Of a stretch of DNA of 46,480 nt, positions 1 through 8,900 are shown one piece after another. Both the position numbers and the translations under genes were made by a program. This DNA comes from Clostridia bacterium (lineage in GTDB: Bacteria > Bacillota > Clostridia > Christensenellales > Aristaeellaceae), in assembly GCA_900759005.1 (NCBI GenBank), contig CAAEUQ010000178.1:1-46480 (forward strand). The letters run 5' to 3'. The notes under the pieces are model-generated. The model made no database searches and was not told the origin of the DNA. It was given only the letters and a program-made list of their open reading frames with translations. Position 1 is the first letter of the stretch. Each line of letters opens with the position of its first letter.

Positions 1-52
1 GAATGCCGCCGAACTCCATAAATTTTTCGATTCTTTCCAGAATGCCCTTCAC
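1..52 (-). CDS. N-terminus of an unidentified gene running off the left edge
   Basis: Reading leftward from a GTG at 52, the frame stays open to the window edge and begins V-K-G-I-L-E-R-I-E-K-F-M-E-F-G-G-I. A GGAGGGG ribosome site lies about ten bases before the GTG, and a good promoter (91-119) lies upstream on the same strand. Seventeen residues are too few to assign a family. Because the gene follows a CsoR-type repressor and has a C-tract element in its promoter spacer, a metal efflux or metal-handling protein is a reasonable guess, but nothing in the peptide proves it. The start codon choice rests only on the ribosome site. Confidence 0.35.
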   Translation of the reverse strand, partial: MKGILERIEKFMEFGGI

Positions 53-90
53 CTTCGGTTTTCCCCTCCATATGTATCGCGTTCGCCTTT

Positions 91-119
91 ATGATACATA
101 TATGGGTATAGGTTGTTAA
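91..119 (-). promoter_or_regulatory. Promoter of the left-edge gene with a C-tract element in the spacer
   Basis: On the minus strand, TTAACA (114-119) and TATCAT (91-96) are separated by exactly 17 bases, each one mismatch from the sigma-A consensus. The spacer contains TATACCCATATATG. A C-tract flanked by A/T between -35 and -10 is the usual site class for CsoR-type repressors, so the neighbouring csoR-like gene may control this promoter. The promoter is seen in sequence; the regulation is inferred. Confidence 0.6.
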
Positions 120-145
120 GCTCGTCTTTTGATTTTTGCGCAATT

Positions 146-166
146 AAAAAGCGCCCCTTCGGACGC
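146..166 (-). terminator. Intrinsic terminator after the csoR-like gene
   Basis: The minus strand reads GCGTCC-GAAG-GGGCGC followed by five T. The six-base-pair stem (one G-U pair) has a tetraloop and lies 16 bases past the csoR-like stop codon. It separates that gene from the promoter at 91-119. Confidence 0.65.
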
Positions 167-181
167 ATTTACAAAAGGTTA

Positions 182-454
182 TTACATATTGGCGAAGCGT
201 TCCACGGCTTTGGTGAAGCTCTCGATGGTCTTTTCCGCGTCGCCGTGTTCGATGCCGTCGCGGACGCAATGCTTGATGCGTCCTTCCAGAACGACCTTTC
301 CGCAGCCGTTCAGTGCGGATTTCGCCGCGTTGATCTGGAACAGCACGTCCTCGCAAGGCACTTCCTCATCCACCATGCGATCGATCGCCTGCACCTGCCC
401 GATGATCTTCTTCAGTCTCCTGTGCAGGTTTTCAGAATCCATGCACTGCTTCAT
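182..454 (-). CDS. csoR: CsoR/RcnR-family metal-sensing repressor with an altered sensor site
   Basis: Small all-helical DNA-binding repressor of the CsoR/RcnR/FrmR family (DUF156), which releases operator DNA on binding metal or reacting with a small molecule. The 90-residue product is the normal family length and carries the core I-I-G-Q-V-Q-A-I-D-R-M and D-V-L-F-Q-I-N-A-A-K motifs. The longer frame from 487 is rejected because its ATG lies in the -10 region; ATG 454 has AACGGAGG eight bases upstream. Counting from 454, Cys34 and Cys63 match the CsoR ligands (spacing 29), but the middle ligand (His at +25 from the first Cys) is Arg59, codon CGC. The gene may therefore sense something other than Cu(I), or bind metal differently. 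It has its own promoter and terminator. Confidence 0.85.
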   Translation of the reverse strand: MKQCMDSENLHRRLKKIIGQVQAIDRMVDEEVPCEDVLFQINAAKSALNGCGKVVLEGRIKHCVRDGIEHGDAEKTIESFTKAVERFANM

Positions 455-485
455 GCGCGCTGCCTCCGTTCGTATGATATAAGCC

Positions 486-515
486 ATTAGAGCCCGCGCG
501 GGCGGGATTTGTCAA
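486..515 (-). promoter_or_regulatory. csoR promoter with a palindrome in the spacer
   Basis: The minus strand has TTGACA (510-515) and TCTAAT (486-491) with an 18-base spacer. The spacer holds the perfect palindrome GCCCGCGCGGGC preceded by another C-tract. Its place between -35 and -10 makes it a good candidate autoregulatory operator for the repressor at 182-454. The start point would be near 479, giving a leader of about 25 bases. Confidence 0.65.
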
Positions 516-555
516 CCGCGGAAAGGTGGCCTCATTCGGCAATCGCCAAATTCAA

Positions 556-607
556 GGGCTGCAAAACGGGCGCATACGCTTAACGCATATAACCGGCTTT
601 GCAGCCC
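556..607. repeat. Long inverted repeat between csoR and the surface operon
   Basis: GGGCTGCAAA (556-565) pairs perfectly with TTTGCAGCCC (598-607) around a 32-base loop that can pair partly within itself. No T-run follows on either strand, so it is not an ordinary terminator. It could be a transcript-end stabiliser, a small structured RNA or a repeated intergenic element; the window holds no second copy that I saw. Confidence 0.5.
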
Positions 608-689
608 TGTTGACGCAGTAAACAGAGACTTCGACCTCATCAGAGGTCTTCAAAGAAAACTCTGCGGCCGCATGGTTTATCAGCAGTCT

Positions 690-718
690 GGGTCTCCCAC
701 CAGCACGGCGGGAGACCC
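690..718 (-). terminator. Hairpin at the end of the cohesin/dockerin operon
   Basis: GGGTCTCCC (690-698) and GGGAGACCC (710-718) form a nine-base-pair stem nine bases after the last stop codon of the operon (727). There is no T-run, so this may be a transcript 3'-end stabiliser or a factor-assisted terminator. Confidence 0.45.
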
Positions 719-726
719 CGCTTTCG

Positions 727-1767
727 TCAGTTCTTTTCCCACGCCGCGTAGAGCTTCGTCTTCTTGGCGGTGGGCACGTCCTCTGCGCTCCACGGTTCGC
801 GCAGCTCCGCGTCCTTATACCAGCCCGCAAAGCGATAGCCGGCGCGAACGGGCTCGGGCAACTTTTCAATGGGCTGATTTTCATCGACCCAGACGTCTGA
901 AACCGGCTTGCCGCGGTTCGTATCAAAGGTAACGCGCACGCGCCTGCCCTGAACCGGCTCGGCGGTCGCCGCCGGCGCGGTAGATTCAGCGTTTGCTGCG
1001 ACCTTATCCGGGTTGCCCGCGTCCCATGCCGCATAGAGAACCATGTTCTTCGCGACGGGTTCGGTTTCGAAATCCCATTCTTCGGTCAGATCGTAATCCT
1101 TATACCAGCCGCGCAGATGATAGCCGGCTTTCACCGGATCCGCCGGACGCTCAAGCAGCTCGCCGTAATTCGCAACTGCGTTCTCCAGTTCGCTTCCGTC
1201 GTTGGTTTCAAAGCGGATCGTGCATTCATTGGAGACGTACAGCAGCAGATCATTGCAGGTAGCTGCATAACTTTCCTGCGCGCCGGGCTTTGTAATACAG
1301 AAATTCCGGTTGTTCAGCTCGGTAACGCCAGATTCGCCGTTTACCTGAAGCTGAAAGGTGCCGACGAGCTGATTGTCGTTCCATTCGCTGCCGTCGACGA
1401 AGGAGAGGTAATTCATATAGAATGCTCTGCCATTGCCGCGGAGCGCGATATCTTCGGTATCGATCTCCGGACGAACAATGCAGCCGTTTTCCATCGGAAC
1501 GACGAAGCTGTCGTCATATTCGATTTCATTCTGCATCGAATACATTGTGTAGCTCGCGTCCTCGTCCTCGTCCGCTCGCGTGATGATGAATACCACGGTA
1601 ATCACGTCGCCCGGCTGAACCGCGACCTCGTGCTTGCCGTTCACCGTGAGGTCAAAGGTATAGACCGGTTCCATTCGCTCGTCTTCGGGTTTCACCGTCG
1701 CTTCCGCAAAAGCCGGAAGGCACAGCGCAAGCGCCAGCATCAGCATCCATGCTGCGATTCGCTTCAT
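727..1767 (-). CDS. Secreted protein: cohesin-like module plus two InlB B-repeats
   Basis: A 346-residue exported protein with a clear signal peptide (M-K-R-I-A-A-W-M-L-M-L-A..., cleavage near A-F-A-E). Residues about 30-190 look like a divergent cohesin fold: a V-Q-P-G-D-V-I-T-V strand, Y-S-M-Q-N-E-I-E-Y-D-D and a G-R-A-F-Y-M-N-Y strand. Two Listeria-Bacteroides (InlB B, Flg_new) repeats follow, each ending G-W-Y-K-D...L-Y-A-A-W (about 205-275 and 280-346). Such repeats are common in wall-associated proteins of gut Firmicutes. There is no dockerin, sortase motif or membrane anchor. The start overlaps the preceding stop by ATGA, so it is translationally coupled and last in the operon. The cohesin call is tentative; the repeats are clear. 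Confidence 0.75.
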   Translation of the reverse strand: MKRIAAWMLMLALALCLPAFAEATVKPEDERMEPVYTFDLTVNGKHEVAVQPGDVITVVFIITRADEDEDASYTMYSMQNEIEYDDSFVVPMENGCIVRPEIDTEDIALRGNGRAFYMNYLSFVDGSEWNDNQLVGTFQLQVNGESGVTELNNRNFCITKPGAQESYAATCNDLLLYVSNECTIRFETNDGSELENAVANYGELLERPADPVKAGYHLRGWYKDYDLTEEWDFETEPVAKNMVLYAAWDAGNPDKVAANAESTAPAATAEPVQGRRVRVTFDTNRGKPVSDVWVDENQPIEKLPEPVRAGYRFAGWYKDAELREPWSAEDVPTAKKTKLYAAWEKN

Positions 1768-3158
1768 ACCTTATCCCCTCCTTCTGCCGATTTCGGATTC
1801 AGAATCATATCCATCAGCGCGCCTAGATCCGTCTGATCGACTGCGCCGTCGCCGTTCACGTCGTAACGTTCGTCCGCCGTGCCCTCGCTCAGAAGGCTGT
1901 AGAGCAGCTGCGCATCGTTGATGTCCACGCTGCCGCTGTCGTTGATGTCGCCGCGAAGCGTTTCGCTGCTTTCCTGTTTCGCTTCGTGAACCTCGAACGC
2001 CGGCATATCGTTGCTCCAGCAGACCATAAAGGATTCGTCGGTTTTCGCCTGCTTCAGCAACGTTTCAATCGGAAACGCCATTTCGCAGTTGCTATGGCTG
2101 TTCGGATCGTTCATCAGCACGAGTCCCTCTTCGGTTACGCCGCGCAGCACGAGATAGTGTCCTCTCGACGTAAAGATTCCCGGCCCCATATGCGCAATGA
2201 CCGGTCTGCCCTCGCGCAGCGCCCGCAGAATCGTTTTCGCGTCGTTATAAATCCATCGGCTGCTTACGCCGTAATGTTCGGCATAGCTGCTCAGCGTGCT
2301 GTGGCTCCAGCCCGCGCCGTGATAGCGACCCGCTTCTACCGAATCACAGAAAAGGCTGTAAGGGGTCTGATCGGTATTGCCAGTCAGATAGGCAATGACC
2401 ATGGAAAGGCTCGTCGCGCCGCAGCCTGAGGTCGCGACGCTGCGATCTCTTCCGTTGATCGAGCATACGATTTGCGCGTAGTCGCCCTGAAACAGCATCG
2501 GAATCGCCATTCCCCGCTCGTCGCTCGGCTTTACGCCGCGCCAGAGCGCTTCGTCGACGCGCGGCGCGATGATCAAGTCGCCCGGATCGGGAACGTCCTC
2601 CGCGCTCTGATCCTCTTCGGCGGGCGCGGGCGTTTCCGCGGGCAGACAGCTCGCATCGTGGATATGCGCTTCAAGCGTGCAGGTAAGGTTCTGCCCTTCA
2701 TCATAGCATTCCTCGCCGTGAACGTGCTCCGGCAATCCGCAGACGTATTCCGGCGCCCGCGTCGCTTCCGGAGTGGTTTCCGGATTCAGCGTCCCTTCGG
2801 GTTCGGGCGTCTCTTCGGGTTCGGGCGTTTCTTCTGGGGTGATCGTCTCTTCCGGGGCGATCGTCTCTTCGGGTGCGATCGTCGTCTCCGGTTCGGGCGT
2901 CGCTTCAGGCTCGGGCGTTCCTTCGGGTTCCTGCACAGGGTTTTCGGATTCAATCGAGGGGACTGGCGTTTCCGCAGGAGCCGGCGTTTCCGCAGGCTCG
3001 GAAGAAATTGGCGTTGGTTCCGGTTCAGGCGTGGCAGTTTCCTGATACGCCGTCGGCTGCGGCTCGGGCATTTCGTCTTCCGCCGCGCTGAATGCGAAGC
3101 ACTGAAGGCAGAAAAGCGCCGCAAGTCCGAAACTCAACCGTCGGATTTTCCTGTTCAT
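1764..3158 (-). CDS. Secreted C39-like cysteine peptidase with dockerin
   Basis: A 464-residue exported protein: signal peptide (1 to about 26); a long Pro/Glu/Thr linker with T-P-E-P-E and A-P-E-E-T units (about 27-137); a short Cys/His-rich segment (about 138-176) with two C..H-x-H...C units; a C39-like (Peptidase_C39_2) domain (about 215-370); and a type I dockerin (about 404-455). The catalytic Cys is in S-G-C-G-A-T-S-L (Cys246) and the His in G-H-Y-L-V-L (His334), with N-D-P-N-S following. The dockerin has two calcium loops, D-I-N-D-S-G-S-V-D-I-N-D and D-V-N-G-D-G-A-V-D-Q-T-D, so it should dock onto a cohesin, presumably from the upstream gene. The substrate is unknown. The ribosome site is GGGGGA before ATG 3158. 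Confidence 0.85.
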   Translation of the reverse strand: MNRKIRRLSFGLAALFCLQCFAFSAAEDEMPEPQPTAYQETATPEPEPTPISSEPAETPAPAETPVPSIESENPVQEPEGTPEPEATPEPETTIAPEETIAPEETITPEETPEPEETPEPEGTLNPETTPEATRAPEYVCGLPEHVHGEECYDEGQNLTCTLEAHIHDASCLPAETPAPAEEDQSAEDVPDPGDLIIAPRVDEALWRGVKPSDERGMAIPMLFQGDYAQIVCSINGRDRSVATSGCGATSLSMVIAYLTGNTDQTPYSLFCDSVEAGRYHGAGWSHSTLSSYAEHYGVSSRWIYNDAKTILRALREGRPVIAHMGPGIFTSRGHYLVLRGVTEEGLVLMNDPNSHSNCEMAFPIETLLKQAKTDESFMVCWSNDMPAFEVHEAKQESSETLRGDINDSGSVDINDAQLLYSLLSEGTADERYDVNGDGAVDQTDLGALMDMILNPKSAEGGDKV

Positions 3159-3183
3159 GGTTTTCCCCCATTATATGTCGGAT

Positions 3184-3214
3184 GCGCCTGCGGCTCGAAT
3201 GGAGCCGCAGACGC
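3184..3214 (-). promoter_or_regulatory. Intergenic stem-loop after the cohesin scaffold gene
   Basis: A 13-base-pair stem (one G-U pair) with a five-base loop fills most of the 66-base gap between the cohesin gene stop (3225) and the peptidase start (3158). No T-run follows, so read-through is likely. Stem-loops at this position in cellulosome operons are known to protect upstream mRNA and set scaffold-to-enzyme ratios; that role here is an inference. Confidence 0.55.
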
Positions 3215-3224
3215 GGGAATCGGA

Positions 3225-5969
3225 TTATTCTACGGGAAATTCCGCATGAATTTTCGCGACGATTTCAGCCGCATCCTTTACGGTGACGTTCTTGCTGCCG
3301 TCCATATCGGCGCGCAGGAAGTTCTCAACCGCAACAGTCTGGGTGAATTCGCCATACTTGGCGCGGTACATATCGTACACGAGCTGTGCGTCGTTGATAT
3401 CGACGTTCTTCGTGCCGTTCACGTCGCCTTCGTAGCTAATTGCGCTCGCGGAGCCCGCCTTCTGGCTGACCTTCGCCGCCGCTTCCGCCTGAACCTCCTC
3501 AATGGTCTTGCCGGAGATCATCAGGTAGCAGTACGCGCTGTCATACTTCTCGGAGGTGAACATCGCATTGCCGTCGAAGGCATAGACGCTGCCGTTCACG
3601 GGCTTGCCGGAAACCAGCACCAGCCACATGGACTGACCGCTTTCCTCGCCCGCCGCTTCTTTCAGCTTCAGATACTCGAACACTTCAACCTTCGCCGCCG
3701 CAACGGTCTTTTCAACCGTAACCGTCAGCGCAGTGCCGTTGAGCATACTGCCGGGGATGGTATAGGTGCCGCCCTCATTCGGCTCGAGCGCGGTTTCGCC
3801 GATCTTCACGGTATAATCATATGCCGCATCCTTATTCAGCGTGATCGTGTAATCCTTGCCGTTGGGCGCAGTCTGATTCAGACCGCCGACGACCTCTTCT
3901 TCCGTAACGCCCGTGATGGTGATCGCAGTCGTATCCGCCGGAGGCGTCTGCTTCGGGGTCTTGGTCACGTTGATCGTGATGTCGTGTGTGATCTCGCTGC
4001 CCGCGATGGTGTAGGTGCCGTCGCCGTTGTCGACGTAAGGCGCATTCACATTGAGCGTGTAATCGTACGCGCTGTCCTTTTCGATCTTGAACGTGTAATC
4101 AACGCCGTACTGCGCTTCGCTCGCGCCGGTAGTATCTTCGCCGGTGATGGTTACCTTGTACTTCTTGCCGGTCTTTTCGCTGGTGATCACGACGTCGCCG
4201 GTGATGTTCTCGTCCTTGATGGTATAGCTGCCGTCGCCGTTATCGATGACTTCGACCTCTTTGCCGTCGATGGTCGCCTTCACGGTGTAATCGTAATGCT
4301 CGGAATCCTTCGCGGTGAAGGTGTAATCCTCGCCGGGCGTGGTCGTCTTATCGCCCTCGAAGTCGTCCGGCAGTGTGACATTGTAGCCGCCCACGGTGAT
4401 GATCACGGAATCATTCAGCCACGTCGCATCCGGCGCATCCTGCAGGGACGCATTCGCAGATTCGTCGACCTTCGCAGACTGGAAGCGAACCTCCGCCTTG
4501 CCCGCCGCCTGCGCGGTGAACTCCAGCGTAACCATCGGCTCGCCGACCTTCGCATCCGTGCCATAGCGAACCAGCTTCAGTGTGCCTGCGCCGTCGTCGC
4601 TGATTCGGGTTTCGCCGATCGTCGTCTCGCCGGTGTACTTCAGCTTTTCGCTGTCATACTTCAGCTCGACGTCCACAGCGTTGTAAGTCGTGCGCTCATC
4701 GGTTTCGCCAACGCCGACAATCAGCGCGACGTTCGCCTTGCCGCCCACATTGACGCTCTGGCTTTCAGAGAGCTTTACGGTATAGCCCGTATCCGCCGTG
4801 CGCTCGACAGTGACCTTGCAGATCGCGGTCTTGCCGCCCGCCTTCGCGGTGATCACGGTTTCGCCCGCTTCAACTGCCTTGACCAGACCGTTTTCAACGG
4901 TGGCAACCGCTTCATTTTCGGTTTCCCAGGTCACGGTCGCGTCCGCGCCTTCATCCGCGGTCACGGTCGCGTTCAGCGTTTCTTCGCCGCCAACCTTCAT
5001 CGAAAGGCTGGTCTTGTCCAGTTCGATCGCAGTGACCTGCGGCAGGGCGAAAACGCTTACGGTCAGCGCGGAATACTTCGCGCCGCCGACCGGCTGCATA
5101 TTCTCGTCCAGCAGCATCGGATAGGTCGCATCGTCGGACTCGACGCTCGGGAAGGTAATCGCCGCATCGCCGATCACGTCTTTGACAGTGAACTTCAGCG
5201 TGCAGAGCCTGCCGGCTTCGGTCACAGGCGAGCCATTCGTGGAAACGACGATTCGATTTTCGCCCTCGCCCGGAGCCGCGACGATCAGCTTGCCTTCCGC
5301 AATGCCGCCCTCGTGGGTTTCGCCGGTGTAGCTGAGCTTTCCAGAATCAAACTCGATCACGAACGCCGCCATGCCGATGGTGGGCGTGTTGTTGAAGTAT
5401 ACGGGCACTTCGATTTCCTGACCGACAGTCGCGTTCATGGTGCGATGCTCGCCCAGCGCCACGGTCGGGCTGGCGGACTGAACCGTCACGCTCGTGCTCG
5501 TTTCTTCGGTATTCGCGGAGGAGGAGCCGTCGACCATCAGGCTCTTTGCAATCGCACTGGTGAATCGAACGTCCGCATCCGCGTCGATATCCGCGTTTGC
5601 GGTGAATACCACAGTGGCGAAATCGCCCGCCGCGATATTGCCGTGCGCCGTCATATCGATGTAATTGATCTTGACCCAGGTGCGATCCTCATTGGACTGC
5701 ACCTTTTTGCTGATGGTCGCGCCGGAAACGGCTTTATTGCCTTGATCGGCGCTATCGAAGGTAAATTTCGTCTGATCGAAATACAGGCGCGCTTCCAGAG
5801 AAGTAATCTCGCTGATCGCTTCGTCGAGCTTCAGCGTTACGCTGACCTTATCGCCCGCCTTGATCACGCTCTTATCCGCATTGGGCGCAAGGTTCAGCGC
5901 AAGTGCCGAAACACTCAGGCAGAACGTAAGCGCCAGCGCGAGAATCAGCGTTGCAACTTTTTTCATCAT
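3225..5969 (-). CDS. Secreted scaffoldin-like protein: three cohesin-like modules, BIG2, dockerin
   Basis: A 914-residue exported protein with a signal peptide ending near S-V-S-A-L-A (residue 24). Domains in order: cohesin-like module 1 (about 25-170); cohesin-like module 2 (about 170-312); a BIG2 immunoglobulin-like domain (about 315-395, I-E-L-D-K-T-S-L-S-M-K-V-G); cohesin-like module 3 (about 397-535); four short beta repeats with Y-D-Y-T-V/L signatures (about 536-735); an uncharacterised W-L-V-L-V-S-G-K-P-containing domain (about 735-840); and a C-terminal dockerin (846-914). The dockerin loops are D-V-N-G-T-K-N-V-D-I-N-D and D-M-D-G-S-K-N-V-T-V-K-D. Cohesins plus a dockerin is scaffold architecture: it can hold several dockerin proteins and itself dock. 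It lies nine bases after the giant gene. AAGGAGG precedes tandem ATGs at 5969 and 5966; either could start. Confidence 0.82.
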   Translation of the reverse strand: MMKKVATLILALALTFCLSVSALALNLAPNADKSVIKAGDKVSVTLKLDEAISEITSLEARLYFDQTKFTFDSADQGNKAVSGATISKKVQSNEDRTWVKINYIDMTAHGNIAAGDFATVVFTANADIDADADVRFTSAIAKSLMVDGSSSANTEETSTSVTVQSASPTVALGEHRTMNATVGQEIEVPVYFNNTPTIGMAAFVIEFDSGKLSYTGETHEGGIAEGKLIVAAPGEGENRIVVSTNGSPVTEAGRLCTLKFTVKDVIGDAAITFPSVESDDATYPMLLDENMQPVGGAKYSALTVSVFALPQVTAIELDKTSLSMKVGGEETLNATVTADEGADATVTWETENEAVATVENGLVKAVEAGETVITAKAGGKTAICKVTVERTADTGYTVKLSESQSVNVGGKANVALIVGVGETDERTTYNAVDVELKYDSEKLKYTGETTIGETRISDDGAGTLKLVRYGTDAKVGEPMVTLEFTAQAAGKAEVRFQSAKVDESANASLQDAPDATWLNDSVIITVGGYNVTLPDDFEGDKTTTPGEDYTFTAKDSEHYDYTVKATIDGKEVEVIDNGDGSYTIKDENITGDVVITSEKTGKKYKVTITGEDTTGASEAQYGVDYTFKIEKDSAYDYTLNVNAPYVDNGDGTYTIAGSEITHDITINVTKTPKQTPPADTTAITITGVTEEEVVGGLNQTAPNGKDYTITLNKDAAYDYTVKIGETALEPNEGGTYTIPGSMLNGTALTVTVEKTVAAAKVEVFEYLKLKEAAGEESGQSMWLVLVSGKPVNGSVYAFDGNAMFTSEKYDSAYCYLMISGKTIEEVQAEAAAKVSQKAGSASAISYEGDVNGTKNVDINDAQLVYDMYRAKYGEFTQTVAVENFLRADMDGSKNVTVKDAAEIVAKIHAEFPVE

Positions 5970-5978
5970 GCTGCCTCC

Positions 5979-8900
5979 TTAAAACTCCGTGATCAGATCG
6001 TTGCAGAACTGAACCAGAATACCCGCGTCGGTGATGTCCACTTCGCTGTCGCCGTTCAGGTCAGCCGCCTGAAGCTGATCGCTCGTAAGCTCGATCACAT
6101 CATTGCAATACTGAACCAGAATGCCCGCGTCGGTGATGTCCACTTCGCCGTCGCCGTTCAGGTCGCCCAGCTTGACTGCGCCGATCACCGCAAAGAGCTT
6201 GGAAATATCCTTGCCCAGCGGGTCGTCCGTGCGGTTATAGCCGGTCTTCCAACTGCAGCCCGCCACGGTGGGGCAGCTGCTCGTGCCGCTTTCGGTATTG
6301 CAGTAGATCGTGTCGCCATACGCCGTCGGTTCCGCACAGTTGGTGTCCACAACGTAGACCGCGCCAACCGGCTGCGTCGCGCCGCAGTTCTTGGAGTACT
6401 GGTTTCCGGAAATATCGTCAACGCGGTTCAGGCTCTTGTAATAGCCGATGATCGCACCGACGTTCTTATTGCCGGCAACCTTGCCGGTGAAGGTGTTGTT
6501 CTTGAAGGAATACTTGACGTTGTCCCACGACTGCGCAACGTATTCGTCGCCGCCGAGAATGCCGCCAACATTGGTATCGCCGGTGATCACGCCGGTGGAT
6601 GTGCAGTTTTCAACGGTGATCTTCTTGCCGTTCGGCGCGGAGGTATCGACGCAGTAGCCGCTGCCGACGATGCCGCCCGCGTTCTTGCCGCTCGCGATCA
6701 CGTCGCCGCCAAACGTGCAGTTCAGCACATCGCACTTGCCAAGCGCGTTATCGATGGTAGCGATGATGCCGCCGACGTAGTTCACGCCCTTTACGGTACC
6801 GTTGTTGACGCAGTTTTCAACCGTGCCCTGCATACGGCCCGCGAAGCCGCCGATCTCGCTGCGCTCGCCGGTATAGCCGATGATAACGCCTTTTTCGATG
6901 GTGCAGTTGCGGATGATGGCGTTGTAGCCCGCGCTGCAGCCCGCCCAGCCGTTTTCAAATCTGCGCGCGCCGATCAGACCGGATTCCAGCGTCTGCGTGC
7001 CGGACTTCAGGGTAATGTTTTCAATGATCATCGCCGTGCCGGACATACCGACGCCAGTGAAGCAGTCCACCAGACCAAAGCCGTTGATCTGAGTTCCGTA
7101 GATGTTCAGGTTGCGAATAGTCGTGCCGTTGACATACGCAAACAGCGGACGCTCGCCCGCTGGCACGGTCAGCAGGTGGTTGCCGCCGTCGAACGTGCCG
7201 GAGAACGCATTGAGGTTCGCGCCCTTGTTGATGCCGTTCGAACCGTCCTTGGTGCAGCCGATGGGCTTCCAGTTCTTCGGGAGCGTGATATCGGCGGTCA
7301 TCAGGAAGCACTTGTCCTTGTAGCTCTCGCCGCTCTCAACCAGAACGGACAGGCGCTCAAGATCCTGCCACTTGGACAGCTGATACGGATCTTCCTCCGT
7401 GCCCTCGCCCTCGAACGGCTTTTCAACCGCGGCGACGGTTACGGTCACGACGTCGCTCTTGGTTTCGCTGTATTTGCCGTTTACGACGCAGCGAACCATG
7501 CAGTAGTACTCGTGCGCGCCGGGCGTGCCGGTGCTGATGGCGCACTCCTTGCCGCTGGCAACGAATTCGCCGTCGCAGAACCAGTGATAGACGTACTGAG
7601 CGCCTTCCAGCTCATTGACCTCGATGGCCAGCGGGCTCGGACGCAGACCCTGTTCATAGGTCGCGCTCTCCGGCTGCTTCGTGATTTCCGGCGCATCGCC
7701 GGTCTCGGAGCCGTAATTGAACACGATCACAGTGCCGTACTTTTCGAAGTTCGCAAGGGTGTTCTTACCGAACTTCACCGTATTCCACTGCTCTTCCGTG
7801 CCGCGGAAATAGATGATGTCCGGATGGCAGTTGCGGCCGCTGTCCGGATAGTCGGTAAGATCCGCGGACAGGTAGAGCTCCTTCAGGTTGCTCATATTGG
7901 ACATGGTGTACGTGCTGAACTTCTGAATGCCCTTCAGATCCATGTACACAAAGCCGTCCGGGAGATAATCGTTGCTGGCGAATTCCTTGATGTTTTCAGG
8001 CAGAACCAGCTTGCGCAGACCATAGCAATGATAGATCATGCCGTTCAGCTTGGTCATGTTCTCCGGCAGGCGCAGGTCGGTCAGGTTGACGCACTCGCGC
8101 AGAAGCATCTCGCCATAGGTGGTATTCTCCGGATCCGCCGCGTCCTCGAAATAGACGCTGGTAATGCCGGAGCAGTCCTGGAACGCATAGCCGCCGAAGC
8201 TGGTAATCGTTCCGGGCAGATACAGGCGACCCTTCATGTTGGTGCAGCCTTCGAACGCACTGCCGCCAATCGTCTTCAGGCTCGCCGGGAAGGTAACCAT
8301 GGACAGCGACGTGCAGTTGTTAAACGCAGCGTAGCCGATCTCCTCAAGGTTCTTCGGCAGGTTGATGCTCGCCAGATTGGTGCAGTCATTAAACGCGCTG
8401 CTGCCGATCTTCACGAGCGAATCCGGCAGCGTAACCTTCTTCAGAACCGTCTGGTTCTGGAACGCCTGATTGCCGATTTCGGTCACGCCGTCCGCAATGA
8501 CCAGTTCTTCCTGATCGAGCGTCAGCACGAACAGAATGGAATTGCCGCTGTAGACGATGCCGTCCTGGAAGCGGAAGGTGCTGCCCTCGGCGAAGTTGAT
8601 GCTCTTCAGCGCCGTGCAGCCATAGAACGCCCGAGCGTCCAGAGTGGTCAGGCTCTTGGGCAGGTTCACGGTGGTCAGCGCCGTGCAGCCGCCGAACGCC
8701 ATGCTGCCGATGCTGGTCGCGCCCTCGCGGACGGTGACAGTGGTCAGCGCCGTGCAGTTGCCGAACGCGCCGTTGCCCATAACGTCGCCGCCCACGGAAA
8801 TCTCGGTCAGCTCGGTGCACTCTTGAAATACGCTGCTTTCGGTAATGTTCAGCCCGTCGGGCAGGTTGAGTGTCTTGATCTTGGTTTTCTGGAACGCGCC

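Noticed and set aside
2773..3045. Gly/Ser-rich plus-strand frame
   Set aside because: It is the complement of the Pro/Glu/Thr linker of the C39-like peptidase.
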